The notes under the pieces: model-generated | What the model saw: the letters and a program-made list of their open reading frames with translations, nothing else | What the model was told of the DNA's origin: nothing | Databases searched by the model: none | Program-made: the position numbers and the translations under genes | Shown: piece after piece, positions 51,280 to 61,342 of the stretch | Layout: every line of letters starts with the position of its first letter | Position numbering within the stretch: the stretch's first letter is position 1 | Assembly (NCBI RefSeq): GCF_030817015.1 | Contig: NZ_JAUSYS010000001.1 | Location: forward strand, 62,001 to 126,000 | From: Arthrobacter sp. V1I7 | GTDB taxonomy: Bacteria > Actinomycetota > Actinomycetes > Actinomycetales > Micrococcaceae | Reading direction: 5' to 3' | Length of the DNA stretch: 64,000 bases

Positions 51280-53436
51280 TCAGGAACCGCCGGCCCGGCC
51301 GGCCGGGAATTCGGCGCCGACGGCGGAGAGCACGCCGAACGCCTTGGTCCGGATCTCCTCATATTCCTCGTCGGGAGAGGAATCCGCCGTGATCGCGCCG
51401 CCGACGCCGAGGCTCAGCCGGGTACCGCCGTCCCCGTCCGCGGACTCGCTGATCACCAGCGTCCGGATCGCCACGGCGAGGTCCGTGGCGCCGCTGAGCG
51501 AGAAGTAGCCGATCGCCCCCGAGTATACGCCGCGGGGGGCGCCTTCCAGGCGGTCCAGGATGGCCATCGTGCTGACCTTCGGCGCGCCGGTCATGGAACC
51601 CGCCGGGAAGCAGGCCGCGACGGCCTCCGCCCGGGGCATGCCGGGCCGAAGCCGCGCATCGATGGTGCTGACCAGCTGGTGGACGGTCGCGTAGCTTTCA
51701 ACCGCGCAGAGCCGGCTGACGGACACGGATCCGGGCACGGCGAAATGGCTCAGGTCATTGCGCAGCAGGTCCACGATCATGATGTTTTCGGCGCGGTCCT
51801 TGGGTGAGGCTTCCAGTTCCCGTCTCAGCCCCGCATCCCGTACCGGGTCAGGGTCCCGTCGCCGGGTGCCCTTGATCGGCTCGGCCCGCATGCCGCCGTC
51901 GGCCGCAATGCGCAGGAAGCGCTCCGGCGAGGTGCTGGCCACGCTGAATTCCCCGAAACGCAGGTAGCTGGCGAACGGCGCTGGATTGCGGCGCCGCAGC
52001 GCCAGATATGCCTGCCAGGGGTCCAGGCCGCCGGCCGGCACGCGCGCCGTCAGGGCGGTGGTGAGACAGACCTCGTAGCTGTTTCCTTCGGCGATCTGAT
52101 ACTGCGCGTCGGCAATCTTGGACTTGTAGGCGATCTCCGAGTCCCGCGCGGCGAAGTCCGGCCCGGCCGGCAGTTCGACGGCGCCACCTCCCCCCGCCGG
52201 CGCAGGCACCGCTCCGGCCTGCGGCACCGCCGCCGCCCCGGTCTGCGCGACGGCGGACCGGGCCGCAGCCAGCCACTCCCCGGCATCGGGGGTGTCCAGG
52301 GCGAGCAGCCATACCGTACGCTCCAGATGGTCCAGCACGACGGCGCGTCCGGCGAAGAGGAGGCAGGCGTCGGGCGTATCTGAGCGAACGTCGCTGCCGC
52401 CGGTCTCGCGTTTGAGTTCGTAGCCGAGATACCCCAGCCAGCCCAGCGCGAACTCGCCCGGGTAGCCTTCGGGAGCGCGGAGCGCACTTCGGCCCCAGGC
52501 GCCGTCGAGCCAGCGGAAAAACGGTCCCTCGGTTCTGACGGTGGCGTTTCCGACGCTCACGGAAGTCTCGCCCGAACTGTGCCGGACCGTCTGGCCGAAC
52601 CGGCCGCCGTCGTCCGCCAGGATGCTGAACCGGCTCCGTTCGGCCGCGCCGTCCCGTTTCGCACCGCCCCGTTCCGCACCGTCCCGTTCCGCACCGTCCT
52701 GGTCCGCGACGTGCGGCCCCCGTCCTTCCGGCGGGAGGGAGGAGTCCAGCCATACCGCATTGGCCGAGTGGCCGAAGAGGCGCTCGAACAGCATGACGGC
52801 GTCCGGCGCGGCATCGATCCGCTCGGCCCGGAGCTGCAGCCCGCTGCGGGCCGCGAGTTCCGGCATCAGTACCGGGGCCAGCGCGGGCAGATACTGGAGG
52901 GACTCCAGCACCTCCTCCGGGGCGGCACCGTCCGCGAGATTGACTACCCGCACGTCGGCGTGTGCCGGTACGTCATCCCCGGCCAGCCATTCCTGCTCCT
53001 GGGCGGCCCATTGATCCCAGTAGGGTTCGTAGCTTGCACCGTCGCGCTCGAGTGCCCGGCTGCGGCGGTCCTGGTCCGGTGAGTCCACCCAGACCACGGC
53101 GGCCAGGAACGGGCGGGCGGCTTCGGCCGCTGCGCCCACGCCTTCTACCAGGACAATCTCGGCGGGCTGGGTGGTACGGGTTTCGCCGTCGTAGTGGCGG
53201 TTCCAATCCCAACTGACCCATTCGGCAGGTTTGCCGTGCTGGAGAGGTCGCAGGACCGTGGAGACGTAGCGTTCTATGCCTGCCGCGAGTCCGTTCCAGC
53301 CGGGATAGATTTCCTCCAGATGGAACAGCGAGACCTTGTGATGTTCCCGCAGCCTGACGGCGAGTTCGATCGCCAGGGTGGTCTTTCCTGCGCCGGACCG
53401 GCCGTCGATGGCGATGATCACAGGTGCGGGAGTCAT
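51280..53436 (-). CDS. pabB: P-loop kinase-like domain fused to aminodeoxychorismate synthase component I (PabB)
   Basis: 718 residues from the ATG overlapping the phosphatase stop (ATGA). Residues 1-200 are a uridine-kinase-like P-loop domain: Walker A 'DGRSGAGKTTLAIELA', 'LFHLEEIYPGWNGLAAGIER', 'VSWDWNRHYDGETRTTQPAE', 'VLVEGVGAAAEAARPFLAAV'. From about residue 210 it is PabB/anthranilate-synthase-I-like: 'YEVCLTTALTARVPAGGLDP', 'SPERFLRIAADGGMRAEPIK', 'GTRRRDPDPVRDA', 'ENIMIVDLLRNDLSHFAVPG', 'FPAGSMTGAPKVSTMAILDR'. A linker contains repeated 'GAERDGAERGGAKRDGA'. PabB aminates chorismate; the kinase-like part has no known role in that pathway. Confidence 0.87.
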   Translation of the reverse strand: MTPAPVIIAIDGRSGAGKTTLAIELAVRLREHHKVSLFHLEEIYPGWNGLAAGIERYVSTVLRPLQHGKPAEWVSWDWNRHYDGETRTTQPAEIVLVEGVGAAAEAARPFLAAVVWVDSPDQDRRSRALERDGASYEPYWDQWAAQEQEWLAGDDVPAHADVRVVNLADGAAPEEVLESLQYLPALAPVLMPELAARSGLQLRAERIDAAPDAVMLFERLFGHSANAVWLDSSLPPEGRGPHVADQDGAERDGAERGGAKRDGAAERSRFSILADDGGRFGQTVRHSSGETSVSVGNATVRTEGPFFRWLDGAWGRSALRAPEGYPGEFALGWLGYLGYELKRETGGSDVRSDTPDACLLFAGRAVVLDHLERTVWLLALDTPDAGEWLAAARSAVAQTGAAAVPQAGAVPAPAGGGGAVELPAGPDFAARDSEIAYKSKIADAQYQIAEGNSYEVCLTTALTARVPAGGLDPWQAYLALRRRNPAPFASYLRFGEFSVASTSPERFLRIAADGGMRAEPIKGTRRRDPDPVRDAGLRRELEASPKDRAENIMIVDLLRNDLSHFAVPGSVSVSRLCAVESYATVHQLVSTIDARLRPGMPRAEAVAACFPAGSMTGAPKVSTMAILDRLEGAPRGVYSGAIGYFSLSGATDLAVAIRTLVISESADGDGGTRLSLGVGGAITADSSPDEEYEEIRTKAFGVLSAVGAEFPAGRAGGS

Positions 53437-53993
53437 GAAATAGAGCGTACCCGCTGCTCCGGACGCTGCCCTTGCACCGCACCCTGTTGGGCCAGATGCG
53501 TGCGGACGTGCTCCACGATGCCGGGCACGGCGGCATGGATCAGATTCCAGGTCAGGTCGAAGTCCGCGTGCCCGCCATACCACGGGTCCTCGATGCCCTG
53601 GTCCAGGGTGTCCATGCCCGCCACCGCGGGATCGAAGCTGCGCAGCATCCGGATCTTGGACAGGGACTCGTGGTCGGGTGCCGCCTGCCGCAGCCAGCCA
53701 TAGTGGTCCACATCCAGGGCCAGGATCAGCTCGTGGCTCTGGAACCATTCGGACCGCCATTCCCGCGCCACGTGATGGTCTGAGGAAGTGCCGTGGGCCA
53801 GCAGCTTGCGGGCGGCGCGGGGATCGATCGGCCGGCCAACCTCGTAGGCCGTTGTTCCGGCCGAGTCCACGACCGCGGCGGCAAGGCCCTCGGCGGCGAA
53901 AGCCTCCGCGAGCATCAGCTCGGCCATCGGGGACCGGCAGATGTTTCCGGTGCAGACCGTGATGATCCGGTACTGCCTCGACGGTGAGTCCAT
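53433..53993 (-). CDS. Low-molecular-weight protein tyrosine phosphatase
   Basis: 186 residues. The active-site loop 'VCTGNICRS' (Cys14-x5-Arg20) near the N-terminus and the acid loop 'IEDPWYGGHADF' with the general-acid Asp are intact. Cytoplasmic enzyme removing phosphate from Tyr (or Arg) residues. The C-terminal ~15 residues are an unconserved tail. Coupled by ATGA overlap to the kinase-PabB fusion gene downstream. Confidence 0.92.
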   Translation of the reverse strand: MDSPSRQYRIITVCTGNICRSPMAELMLAEAFAAEGLAAAVVDSAGTTAYEVGRPIDPRAARKLLAHGTSSDHHVAREWRSEWFQSHELILALDVDHYGWLRQAAPDHESLSKIRMLRSFDPAVAGMDTLDQGIEDPWYGGHADFDLTWNLIHAAVPGIVEHVRTHLAQQGAVQGQRPEQRVRSIS

Positions 53994-54103
53994 AGCTAAG
54001 CATGAATGATGCGGACGTCTCTTGGCTAGCCGTCAACCCGGCAGTGTTACAGCATCTGTCATGTTAGTTGCTTGAATGTGTCACAGGCCGGGCGTACCGT
54101 GGC

Positions 54104-54727
54104 TCAGTGGATCAGGGCCAGTAGAACGCCGACCGCGACGAAGAGCACGCCGAAGGTCCGGTTGAGGATCTGCTGCCCGCGCACGTCGTGGGTGAACCGC
54201 TGGAACGACTTGGCCGCGGCGGCGAAGAAGAGCCACATGACCAGGATGTCGATCACGATAACCGTCAGGGACAGGACCAGGTACTGCGGGAGCAGCGGCT
54301 GGTCCGGACGGACGAACTGAGGCATGAAGGCCAGGAAGAACACGATGGCCTTGGGATTCAGCAGGTTGACCCAGAGCCCCCGGCGGAACATGGAGAGCGC
54401 CGCCTCGTTGCGCAGCGCGGCGGCCTTCTCCTGGTCCAGATCCGGTTTGTGCCGGAACTGCCGGACGCCCAGATACACCAGGTAAGCAGCGCCGGCGTAG
54501 CGGATGACATTGAAAGCCGCCGGCGAGCTCGCCACCAGAACCCCCACCCCCAGAGCCACGATCAGGATGTGCACGATCAGGGCGGCCTGCTGGCCGAGGA
54601 TGCCCCAGATCGAGCGGCGGAAGCCCGAATTCAGTGAGTTGCTCATCGTGTTGATGGCGCCTGCGCCGGGAGTGAAGCTGATCAGGACGCCGGCGCCCGC
54701 AAGGGCGAGCCAAAGGGAGGGTTGCAC
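54104..54727 (-). CDS. LysE/RhtB family amino-acid exporter
   Basis: 207 residues with six helices. 'LWLALAGAGVLISFTPGAGA' (family N-terminus with the conserved PG), 'AGAAYLVYLGVRQFRHKP', 'GLWVNLLNPKAIVFFLAFMP' (signature NPKA) and 'TVIVIDILVMWLFFAAAAKS'. Exports an amino acid or homoserine-like compound by proton motive force. Substrate unknown. Confidence 0.9.
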   Translation of the reverse strand: MQPSLWLALAGAGVLISFTPGAGAINTMSNSLNSGFRRSIWGILGQQAALIVHILIVALGVGVLVASSPAAFNVIRYAGAAYLVYLGVRQFRHKPDLDQEKAAALRNEAALSMFRRGLWVNLLNPKAIVFFLAFMPQFVRPDQPLLPQYLVLSLTVIVIDILVMWLFFAAAAKSFQRFTHDVRGQQILNRTFGVLFVAVGVLLALIH

Positions 54728-55383
54728 TGATTCAGTTTAGTGCCGTCCGCTGCCCGGCGGCGGACCCCGCCCGGGCCGATGTCGACGGCGTTGACGCGGA
54801 AGACGGGCAGTTGGACGACGTGGGGAAGGCGATGGCAACAACCAGGAACACGTACCCGACACCGTCTCGCCGACGCCGCAAGGGCCCAGTGGACCCGCTC
54901 CCGGACACTCACGGGAAAGAACCCGAACGGAGAACCCGGCACCGGGTTCCGGCACATGTTGGAATCAGCCCAGGTTTGATTCTTGGATTTATAGCGAAAA
55001 GGGAGGTCTCTCCGGTCAGGCAGGGACAGGGTTTCGCTGGATGTGGACGAGCCCGGTGAGTGACCTTTCCGAAGAGCCGGTGCCGGGATGCGAGCCGGCC
55101 ACGCTGGATACTGGTGCCGTTCCCGATTGTCCCGCTGGGCCGTCTTCGCCCGGACGCCGGTTTTCATGTGGCGGCAGATCACTGGCCAGGCGGCGTTTGA
55201 CGGTCTCTCCGGAGGGCACTCGGTGCAACGCCAGGTGGCAACGCCAGAGGGCTGCCCGGTCCCGCCGCAGGGTTCCCGATCCCGGAAAAACCGGCCAAAA
55301 AAATCTCCGCAGATGCTTGAAGGATCCTTCCTCCGGTGCTAAAAAATCTATATCAGCCAATACAGATCGGCTGGTAGGGAAAT
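54728..55383. other. Gene-poor region with degraded sequence
   Basis: About 650 bp. Several open frames exist on both strands but none has a start site, composition or motif that I can support. The region leads into a fragment of an Hsp20 gene, so part of it may be eroded coding DNA. Confidence 0.5.
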
Positions 55384-55491
55384 GTGTACGACGGCGGTGT
55401 CCTGACCCTGCGGATTCCGGTCACCGAAAAGGCCAAGCCGCGCAAGATCGAGATAGAAACCAAGGAGGCACAGCACCAGATCGGCGCCTAG
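55384..55491 (+). pseudogene. C-terminal remnant of a small heat-shock protein (Hsp20)
   Basis: 35 codons reading 'VYDGGVLTLRIPVTEKAKPR' and then 'KIEIETKEAQHQIGA' to a TAG. The 'GVLTLRIPV' strand and the 'PRKIEI' tail are the end of the alpha-crystallin domain. A stop codon lies four codons upstream in the same frame, so the rest of the domain is gone. Confidence 0.75.
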
Positions 55492-55613
55492 TTTCACCAC
55501 GGGACCGGGAGGTCCGCACGCTGTGTTGACTGCCTAGTTGGGGCGATCTGCCATTTGCGTGCACGCCACAGCGCCACAGGGCGCGTCGGCAGCAGGCGAC
55601 GGTACCTTCCAAG

Positions 55614-55643
55614 AAGGCGGCCCCCGCAACGCGGGGCCGCCTT
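55614..55643 (+). terminator. Strong GC-rich hairpin before the tRNA genes
   Basis: Stem AAGGCGGCCCC pairing with GGGGCCGCCTT around a short loop, followed by CTCACCTTGG. Typical actinobacterial intrinsic-type terminator. It isolates the tRNA pair from upstream transcription. Confidence 0.75.
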
Positions 55644-55725
55644 CTCACCTTGGTCGGGCCATTCCGGGCGGGGCGAGGCTTGGGCATGGCAGCCAGGGGA
55701 TACCGCCGGATCGACAGGTTCGGGA

Positions 55726-55798
55726 TGCCCGCTAGCACAACTGGTAGTTGCGCCGGTTTCTGGTACCGGAGGTTCCAGGTTCGAATCCTGGGCGGGCA
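55726..55798 (+). tRNA. tRNA-Gln (CTG anticodon)
   Basis: 73-nt cloverleaf. Acceptor stem TGCCCGC/GCGGGCA is perfect. The anticodon arm is CCGGT-TTCTGGT-ACCGG, giving anticodon CTG. The T-arm is CCAGG-TTCGAAT-CCTGG. The U1 start and the CGGTTTCTGGTACCG arm are typical of tRNA-Gln. The D-arm pairs only weakly by eye. CCA is not encoded. Confidence 0.88.
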
Positions 55799-55801
55799 GC
55801 G

Positions 55802-55874
55802 GCACCTGTAGCTCAGCCGGTAGAGCAGCGGACTTTTAATCCTCGGGTCGTGGGTTCGAATCCCACCGGGTGCA
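55802..55874 (+). tRNA. tRNA-Lys (TTT anticodon)
   Basis: 73-nt cloverleaf three bases after the previous tRNA, so co-transcribed. Acceptor GCACCTG/CGGGTGC, D-arm GCTC-AGCCGGTA-GAGC, anticodon loop CTTTTAA (TTT), T-arm GTGGG-TTCGAAT-CCCAC. One mismatch in the anticodon stem. Confidence 0.93.
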
Positions 55875-55949
55875 CACCAGACAATAAGGCCTTGTGTCCC
55901 GCCCGGCCCGCCCTGCCCGCGGGGCCAGGCGAAAGGACGGTGATTCCCG

Positions 55950-56168
55950 ATGAATTCCGAACTTGAGCGGCTGCGGGCACTGGCGGCAGTGATCGCGACG
56001 GCCGAGGCAGCCCTGGACATGGCCTACCGGACGCTGCAGGAATCCGCCGCCGGGCTCCTGCGCATCAGAGACGCCACTCTTGCCGAAGTCAGCGAGGCTA
56101 CCGGGCTGAACCAGGGTGACCTTTTGGAGATGCTGAGCCAGAACTTTCCCGGCCGCGAACTGTCCTGA
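55950..56168 (+). CDS. Small helical protein of unknown function
   Basis: 72 residues behind AAAGGA. Sequence features: 'LERLRALAAVIATAEAALDM', 'LLRIRDATLAEVSEATGLNQ', 'GDLLEMLSQNFPGREL'. The second half looks like a helix-turn-helix ('TLAEVSEATGLNQGDLLEML'), so a small DNA-binding protein is possible. No family recognised. Lies 75 bp behind tRNA-Lys. Confidence 0.6.
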   Translation: MNSELERLRALAAVIATAEAALDMAYRTLQESAAGLLRIRDATLAEVSEATGLNQGDLLEMLSQNFPGRELS

Positions 56169-56359
56169 GAGCAACCGGGGAGCTGATCGGCTGCTGCCAT
56201 GGAGCCGATGGATTGTCTGATCATCTACGTCCCCATCGACGCTGCGGACGCTGTCCGGCCGGCCATTGACGACGCCGGGACGGGCAGGCTGGGCAACTAC
56301 TCGCACCGGCCTGCGGGTCACTGTGCTGCCGCACGTCACGAGAGTGAAGGAGGCATGTG

Positions 56360-56572
56360 ATGGGCCGGGACTTCGGTCCGCTGCTCGTTGCTGTCGGGTT
56401 GCTGGTTGTCCTGGCGGGCGTACTGGCATGGAACGGCTGGCTGTCGTGGTTCGGCCACCTGCCTGGCGATGTCCGCATCGATCGGGAGAACGTGCGGGTC
56501 TACATCCCCTGGGTCTCCATGATCGTGGTTTCGGTTGTAGTCAGCATCGTGATTTCCCTGTTCCGCCGTTGA
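56360..56572 (+). CDS. DUF2905 membrane protein
   Basis: 70 residues. AAGGAGG lies 7 bp before this ATG; a GTG one codon upstream is less well placed. Two helices ('PLLVAVGLLVVLAGVLAWNG', 'PWVSMIVVSVVVSIVISLF') flank 'LPGDVRIDRENVRVYIP', the DUF2905 core. Function unknown; widely conserved in bacteria. Confidence 0.85.
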   Translation: MGRDFGPLLVAVGLLVVLAGVLAWNGWLSWFGHLPGDVRIDRENVRVYIPWVSMIVVSVVVSIVISLFRR

Positions 56573-56751
56573 CGCCCGTCCTGCATTTGCCGGCCCTCCC
56601 GGGGCCAGCACGGCAAGCGGCGGACAGCCCTGGGATTTTTGCGAGTAGCTCGAAGTCAAAACCTGCCTGGTTGATCATGATTTGATCCTAGAAGCCACGT
56701 GCGGACGTCCTCCAGTGCCCAGCGTGCGTACGTGGAAAATCGATACCGGGT

Positions 56752-57567
56752 TCATGCCCGGGCAATCACCTCGCCGTTGGGAATCAGGAACCAGCCGTCG
56801 TCGGTGGAACCCCAGCGGTGCCAGCCGGCCGAAATCCGGGCCAGATCGGCGGCGTTGGCGAAGCCGTACTCGAGCGCCTGGTCCGCGAAGGCCGAGTGCA
56901 GCACCCGTTCGCCCCAGACCCGTGCCTGCCAGCGGCGCTGCTGGCCGGTGGCGTAGAGCCAGTTGCTGCTCGAGGGTGCGACGTCGGTGAACCCGGCGGA
57001 CTGGGCCCACGAGACCAGGCGGCGGCCGGCGTCGGGCTCGGCTCCGTTGCGGCGCGCAATCCGCTGGTAGAGCTCCATCCATTGATCAAGCTCGGGGACG
57101 GCCGGGAACCAGCTCATGCCGTGAAAATCTGCGTCGCGCACCGCCACGATGCCGCCGGGCCTGGCGACCCGTCGCATCTCCCGGAGGGCAGTGACCGGGT
57201 CCGTGAGATGCTGCAGCACCTGATGGGCGTGCACGACGTCGAACGTTCCATCCTCGAAGTCGAGGTCGTAGATGTTGCCGGCGACGAACTCGACGTTCTG
57301 CACGCCGCGCTCCGCCGCGAGCAGCCGGGCCTGGGCGATCACTTCGGGGGAACGGTCCAGCCCGGTGACTGTGCCGGGGGCGGTGAGTTCCGCGAAATCG
57401 CACGTGATGCTGCCCGGCCCGCAGCCGACGTCGAGCACTGAGACCCCTGGGGTGAGGTGCGGGATCACGAACGCTGCGGAGTTCTCCGCCGTCCGTGAGG
57501 CATGGGCTCGGACCACGGATTCATGGTGGCCGTGGGTGTACACGTCGTCGGGCTGCTGCGCACTCAT
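56752..57567 (-). CDS. Class I SAM-dependent methyltransferase
   Basis: 271 residues. SAM-binding motif I 'VLDVGCGPGSITCDFAEL', motif II 'VTGLDRSPEVIAQARLLAAE', and the post-motifs 'FDVVHAHQVLQHLTDPVTAL' and 'REMRRVARPGGIVAVRDADF' of the UbiE/Methyltransf_11 group. The C-terminal ~100 residues form a helical lid with several Trp residues that would define the acceptor. Acceptor unknown. Confidence 0.88.
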   Translation of the reverse strand: MSAQQPDDVYTHGHHESVVRAHASRTAENSAAFVIPHLTPGVSVLDVGCGPGSITCDFAELTAPGTVTGLDRSPEVIAQARLLAAERGVQNVEFVAGNIYDLDFEDGTFDVVHAHQVLQHLTDPVTALREMRRVARPGGIVAVRDADFHGMSWFPAVPELDQWMELYQRIARRNGAEPDAGRRLVSWAQSAGFTDVAPSSSNWLYATGQQRRWQARVWGERVLHSAFADQALEYGFANAADLARISAGWHRWGSTDDGWFLIPNGEVIARA

Positions 57568-57835
57568 AATGAAACGCTACCGCCCCGCGCGCAGAAATGG
57601 CCGGACCCACCCGTTTGGCCCGCGGTTGTTGCCGGTTGAGCCCGCGGAAACGGCAACTATTGCGGGTCAGTTGGGGGCGGTACCGTCTCCTGCGCGGCCT
57701 CCTGGCCGGCCCGGAGCCGGAATCCGAGCCCGCCGCCGGGCCCTTCGGGGACCCCCTGTTGCCTCCCCGTGCCGCTCGATAGACTGCCTTTATGCCCGCC
57801 CCGGGCGTGCCTGATGCTTCCAGGAAGGACCCTCC

Positions 57836-58291
57836 ATGTCTGAAAACAGCAAGTTTGACCGAACGGCGGCCGAGATGCAGGAAGGGCGCACCGCCCGGCC
57901 GGGAGCCGCCGGGGATGAAGCAGCCGACGGCGATGCTGGCCAGTACGTCGAGGGCGACTACGGCGACGCGGGCGTGGCCGGTGAGAATCCGGCCGCCGCC
58001 GAGGAGGGCGAATACCAGACCGGTGACTACGGCGACGCCGGGGTGGCCGGAGGGGCCGTCGTCGGCGACGAAGCGGGCGATTACCCCGAGGGCGATTACG
58101 GAAAAGCCGGCGCTCCCGGCGAGACACCAGCCGCGGCCGGCGAGGGGGAATATCCCGAAGGCGACTACGGCGCCGCGGGATCCGCCGGCGACCAAGGCAC
58201 CGGTGACCAAGCCGCCGGCGACCAAGGCGCCGGCCGCCGTGCCGTCGCCGACAGTCCTGCCGATGCTGCCGTGCCGCGCGAGGAGCGGTAG
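57836..58291 (+). CDS. Acidic, Gly/Ala-rich repeat protein of unknown function
   Basis: 151 residues behind AAGGA. After a charged start ('KFDRTAAEMQEGRTARPG') the protein is built of about four repeats with the core 'EGDYGDAGVAGE', at intervals of roughly 25 residues (variants 'TGDYGDAGVAGG', 'EGDYGKAGAPGE', 'EGDYGAAGSAGD'), then a 'GDQGAGDQAAG'-type tail. It is probably disordered; no signal peptide or known domain. Conserved Asp-Tyr-Gly cores suggest selection rather than chance. Confidence 0.7.
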   Translation: MSENSKFDRTAAEMQEGRTARPGAAGDEAADGDAGQYVEGDYGDAGVAGENPAAAEEGEYQTGDYGDAGVAGGAVVGDEAGDYPEGDYGKAGAPGETPAAAGEGEYPEGDYGAAGSAGDQGTGDQAAGDQGAGRRAVADSPADAAVPREER

Positions 58292-58422
58292 GCGGAGGCT
58301 TCGCGCAGAGCGAAACCGCGGCACTGAATTTCCCCACCCCGCCGCCAAACCCCCGGAAGTCCAGGGAAAATCTGACCTCAGCTGTGCGGTTCTGTGCGCT
58401 GAACCCTGCCTGAAAACAGAAA

Positions 58423-58443
58423 CTTGAGTGTGGTTGACTCAAG
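58423..58443 (+). promoter_or_regulatory. HAIR operator (HspR binding site), perfect copy
   Basis: CTTGAGT, seven bases, ACTCAAG: an exact match to the HAIR consensus bound by HspR, the repressor encoded at the end of this cluster. Located about 120 bp before dnaK. Confidence 0.93.
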
Positions 58444-58448
58444 TTGGG

Positions 58449-58476
58449 TTGACTTGGATCCGGGTCTGAGTAAAGT
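58449..58476 (+). promoter_or_regulatory. Candidate dnaK promoter
   Basis: TTGACT at 58449-58454 and TAAAGT at 58471-58476, 16 bp apart. It lies between the perfect HAIR and the second, imperfect one, so HspR bound at either would block RNA polymerase. Confidence 0.5.
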
Positions 58477-58495
58477 TGAGCCTAGACCACTCAAT
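58475..58495 (+). promoter_or_regulatory. Second, imperfect HAIR operator
   Basis: GTTGAGC, seven bases, ACTCAAT: the same spacing as the HAIR consensus with three changed outer positions. It begins 31 bp after the end of the perfect copy, so paired or cooperative HspR binding is plausible. Confidence 0.7.
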
Positions 58496-58561
58496 ACCGG
58501 CCGGGCTCTAAAGGTCCGCGGCCAGCTCAGCAAGGGTTCCACGGAAAGAAGGAAGCAACAT

Positions 58562-60424
<1,863 letters not shown>

Positions 60425-60426
60425 TC

Positions 60427-61098
60427 ATGCCCCATCACGGTAACGAGGAAGAGCACGGTTCTTCGGAGGACCGGAGCCACGGCAACGAGCAGGAGAACGA
60501 GCCGCAGAAGCCGGTGATCCACGACAACCGCAAGGTTGATCCGAAGACCGGCCAGGCCCGCCACCCTGACCAGGAGCGCGCCGCCGCAGGGGACTCCGAG
60601 TCCGGGGACGCACTGTCCCAGGCCGAGGACATCCTGAACAGTGTCGAGGTTCCGGCCGAGGAGTCGGTGGCGCAGGGTGTGGACGCGGCCGCGGCGGAGG
60701 AGCTCAGGAATGACCTCCGCCGGCTGCAGGCCGAGTACGTCAACTACCGCAAGCGCGTCGAACGCGACCGCGCCGTGGCAGGGGAGATGGCCGTCATCGG
60801 CGTCCTGAACTCCCTGCTCCCGGTACTGGACGACGTCGATGCCGCACGCCAGCACGGTGACCTCACCGACGGCCCGTTCGCCGCGATCGCCGCCAAGCTG
60901 GAAAACGCCCTGAAGACGTACGGCCTGACCCGCATCGATGAGACCGGCGTGGAGTTCGACCCCACAGTCCACGAGGCCCTCATCCAGCAGCCCGGCGATG
61001 TCGAACTCGACACCGTCAGCCAGGTCCTGCGCTCCGGCTACAAGTCCGGCGACCGCGTGCTCCGGGCAGCACAGGTCATCGTGGCTGTTCCGGCGTAG
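60427..61098 (+). CDS. grpE: Nucleotide-exchange factor GrpE
   Basis: 223 residues, two bases after the dnaK stop. A charged, disordered N-terminus precedes the long coiled-coil ('LRNDLRRLQAEYVNYRKRVE'). The C-terminal beta-domain follows: 'GVEFDPTVHEALIQQPGDVE', 'VLRSGYKSGDRVLRAAQVIV'. Releases ADP from DnaK. Confidence 0.96.
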   Translation: MPHHGNEEEHGSSEDRSHGNEQENEPQKPVIHDNRKVDPKTGQARHPDQERAAAGDSESGDALSQAEDILNSVEVPAEESVAQGVDAAAAEELRNDLRRLQAEYVNYRKRVERDRAVAGEMAVIGVLNSLLPVLDDVDAARQHGDLTDGPFAAIAAKLENALKTYGLTRIDETGVEFDPTVHEALIQQPGDVELDTVSQVLRSGYKSGDRVLRAAQVIVAVPA

Positions 61099-61112
61099 AG
61101 TCGCCTTCGCGA

Positions 61113-61273
61113 AGCGAGACAAGGGGCCCCGCCCCTCCGCCGGGTGGCCAAGGACCTGCGATCCTCGGCCACCCGGCTCCGGCAGCGGATAATGGCCTTC
61201 CCAACACTCGCAAGCTCGGGTCGGGGCCCTCGGCCAAATCCTTACATGCCACTCCCGGGCCCCTTGTCTCGCT
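61113..61273. repeat. Nested palindromic element between grpE and dnaJ
   Basis: Outer inverted arms AGCGAGACAAGGGGCCC (61113-61129) and GGGCCCCTTGTCTCGCT (61257-61273) match perfectly over 17 bp. Inside, CCGGGTGGCC and GGCCACCCGG form a second 10-bp inverted pair. The whole is 161 bp with no coding content, resembling a small MITE or REP-type element, or a large RNA structure interrupting the operon. Confidence 0.8.
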
Positions 61274-61285
61274 CCGCTCCCGCGG

Positions 61286-61316
61286 TTGACTCGCCTAAGG
61301 TGAGTTTAGCTACGAC
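61286..61316 (+). promoter_or_regulatory. Candidate dnaJ-hspR promoter within a palindrome
   Basis: TTGACT at 61286-61291, with a plausible -10 near TAGCTA (61307-61312). The overlapping ACTCGCCTAAGGTGAGT is a near-perfect 17-bp palindrome that could be an operator. Assignment tentative. Confidence 0.35.
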
Positions 61317-61342
61317 GCATCAGAACTAGAGAGGAAACGCCA

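Noticed and set aside
54682..55182. 166-codon minus-strand frame upstream of the LysE gene
   Set aside because: It overlaps the exporter start, has random-looking composition and no start signal.
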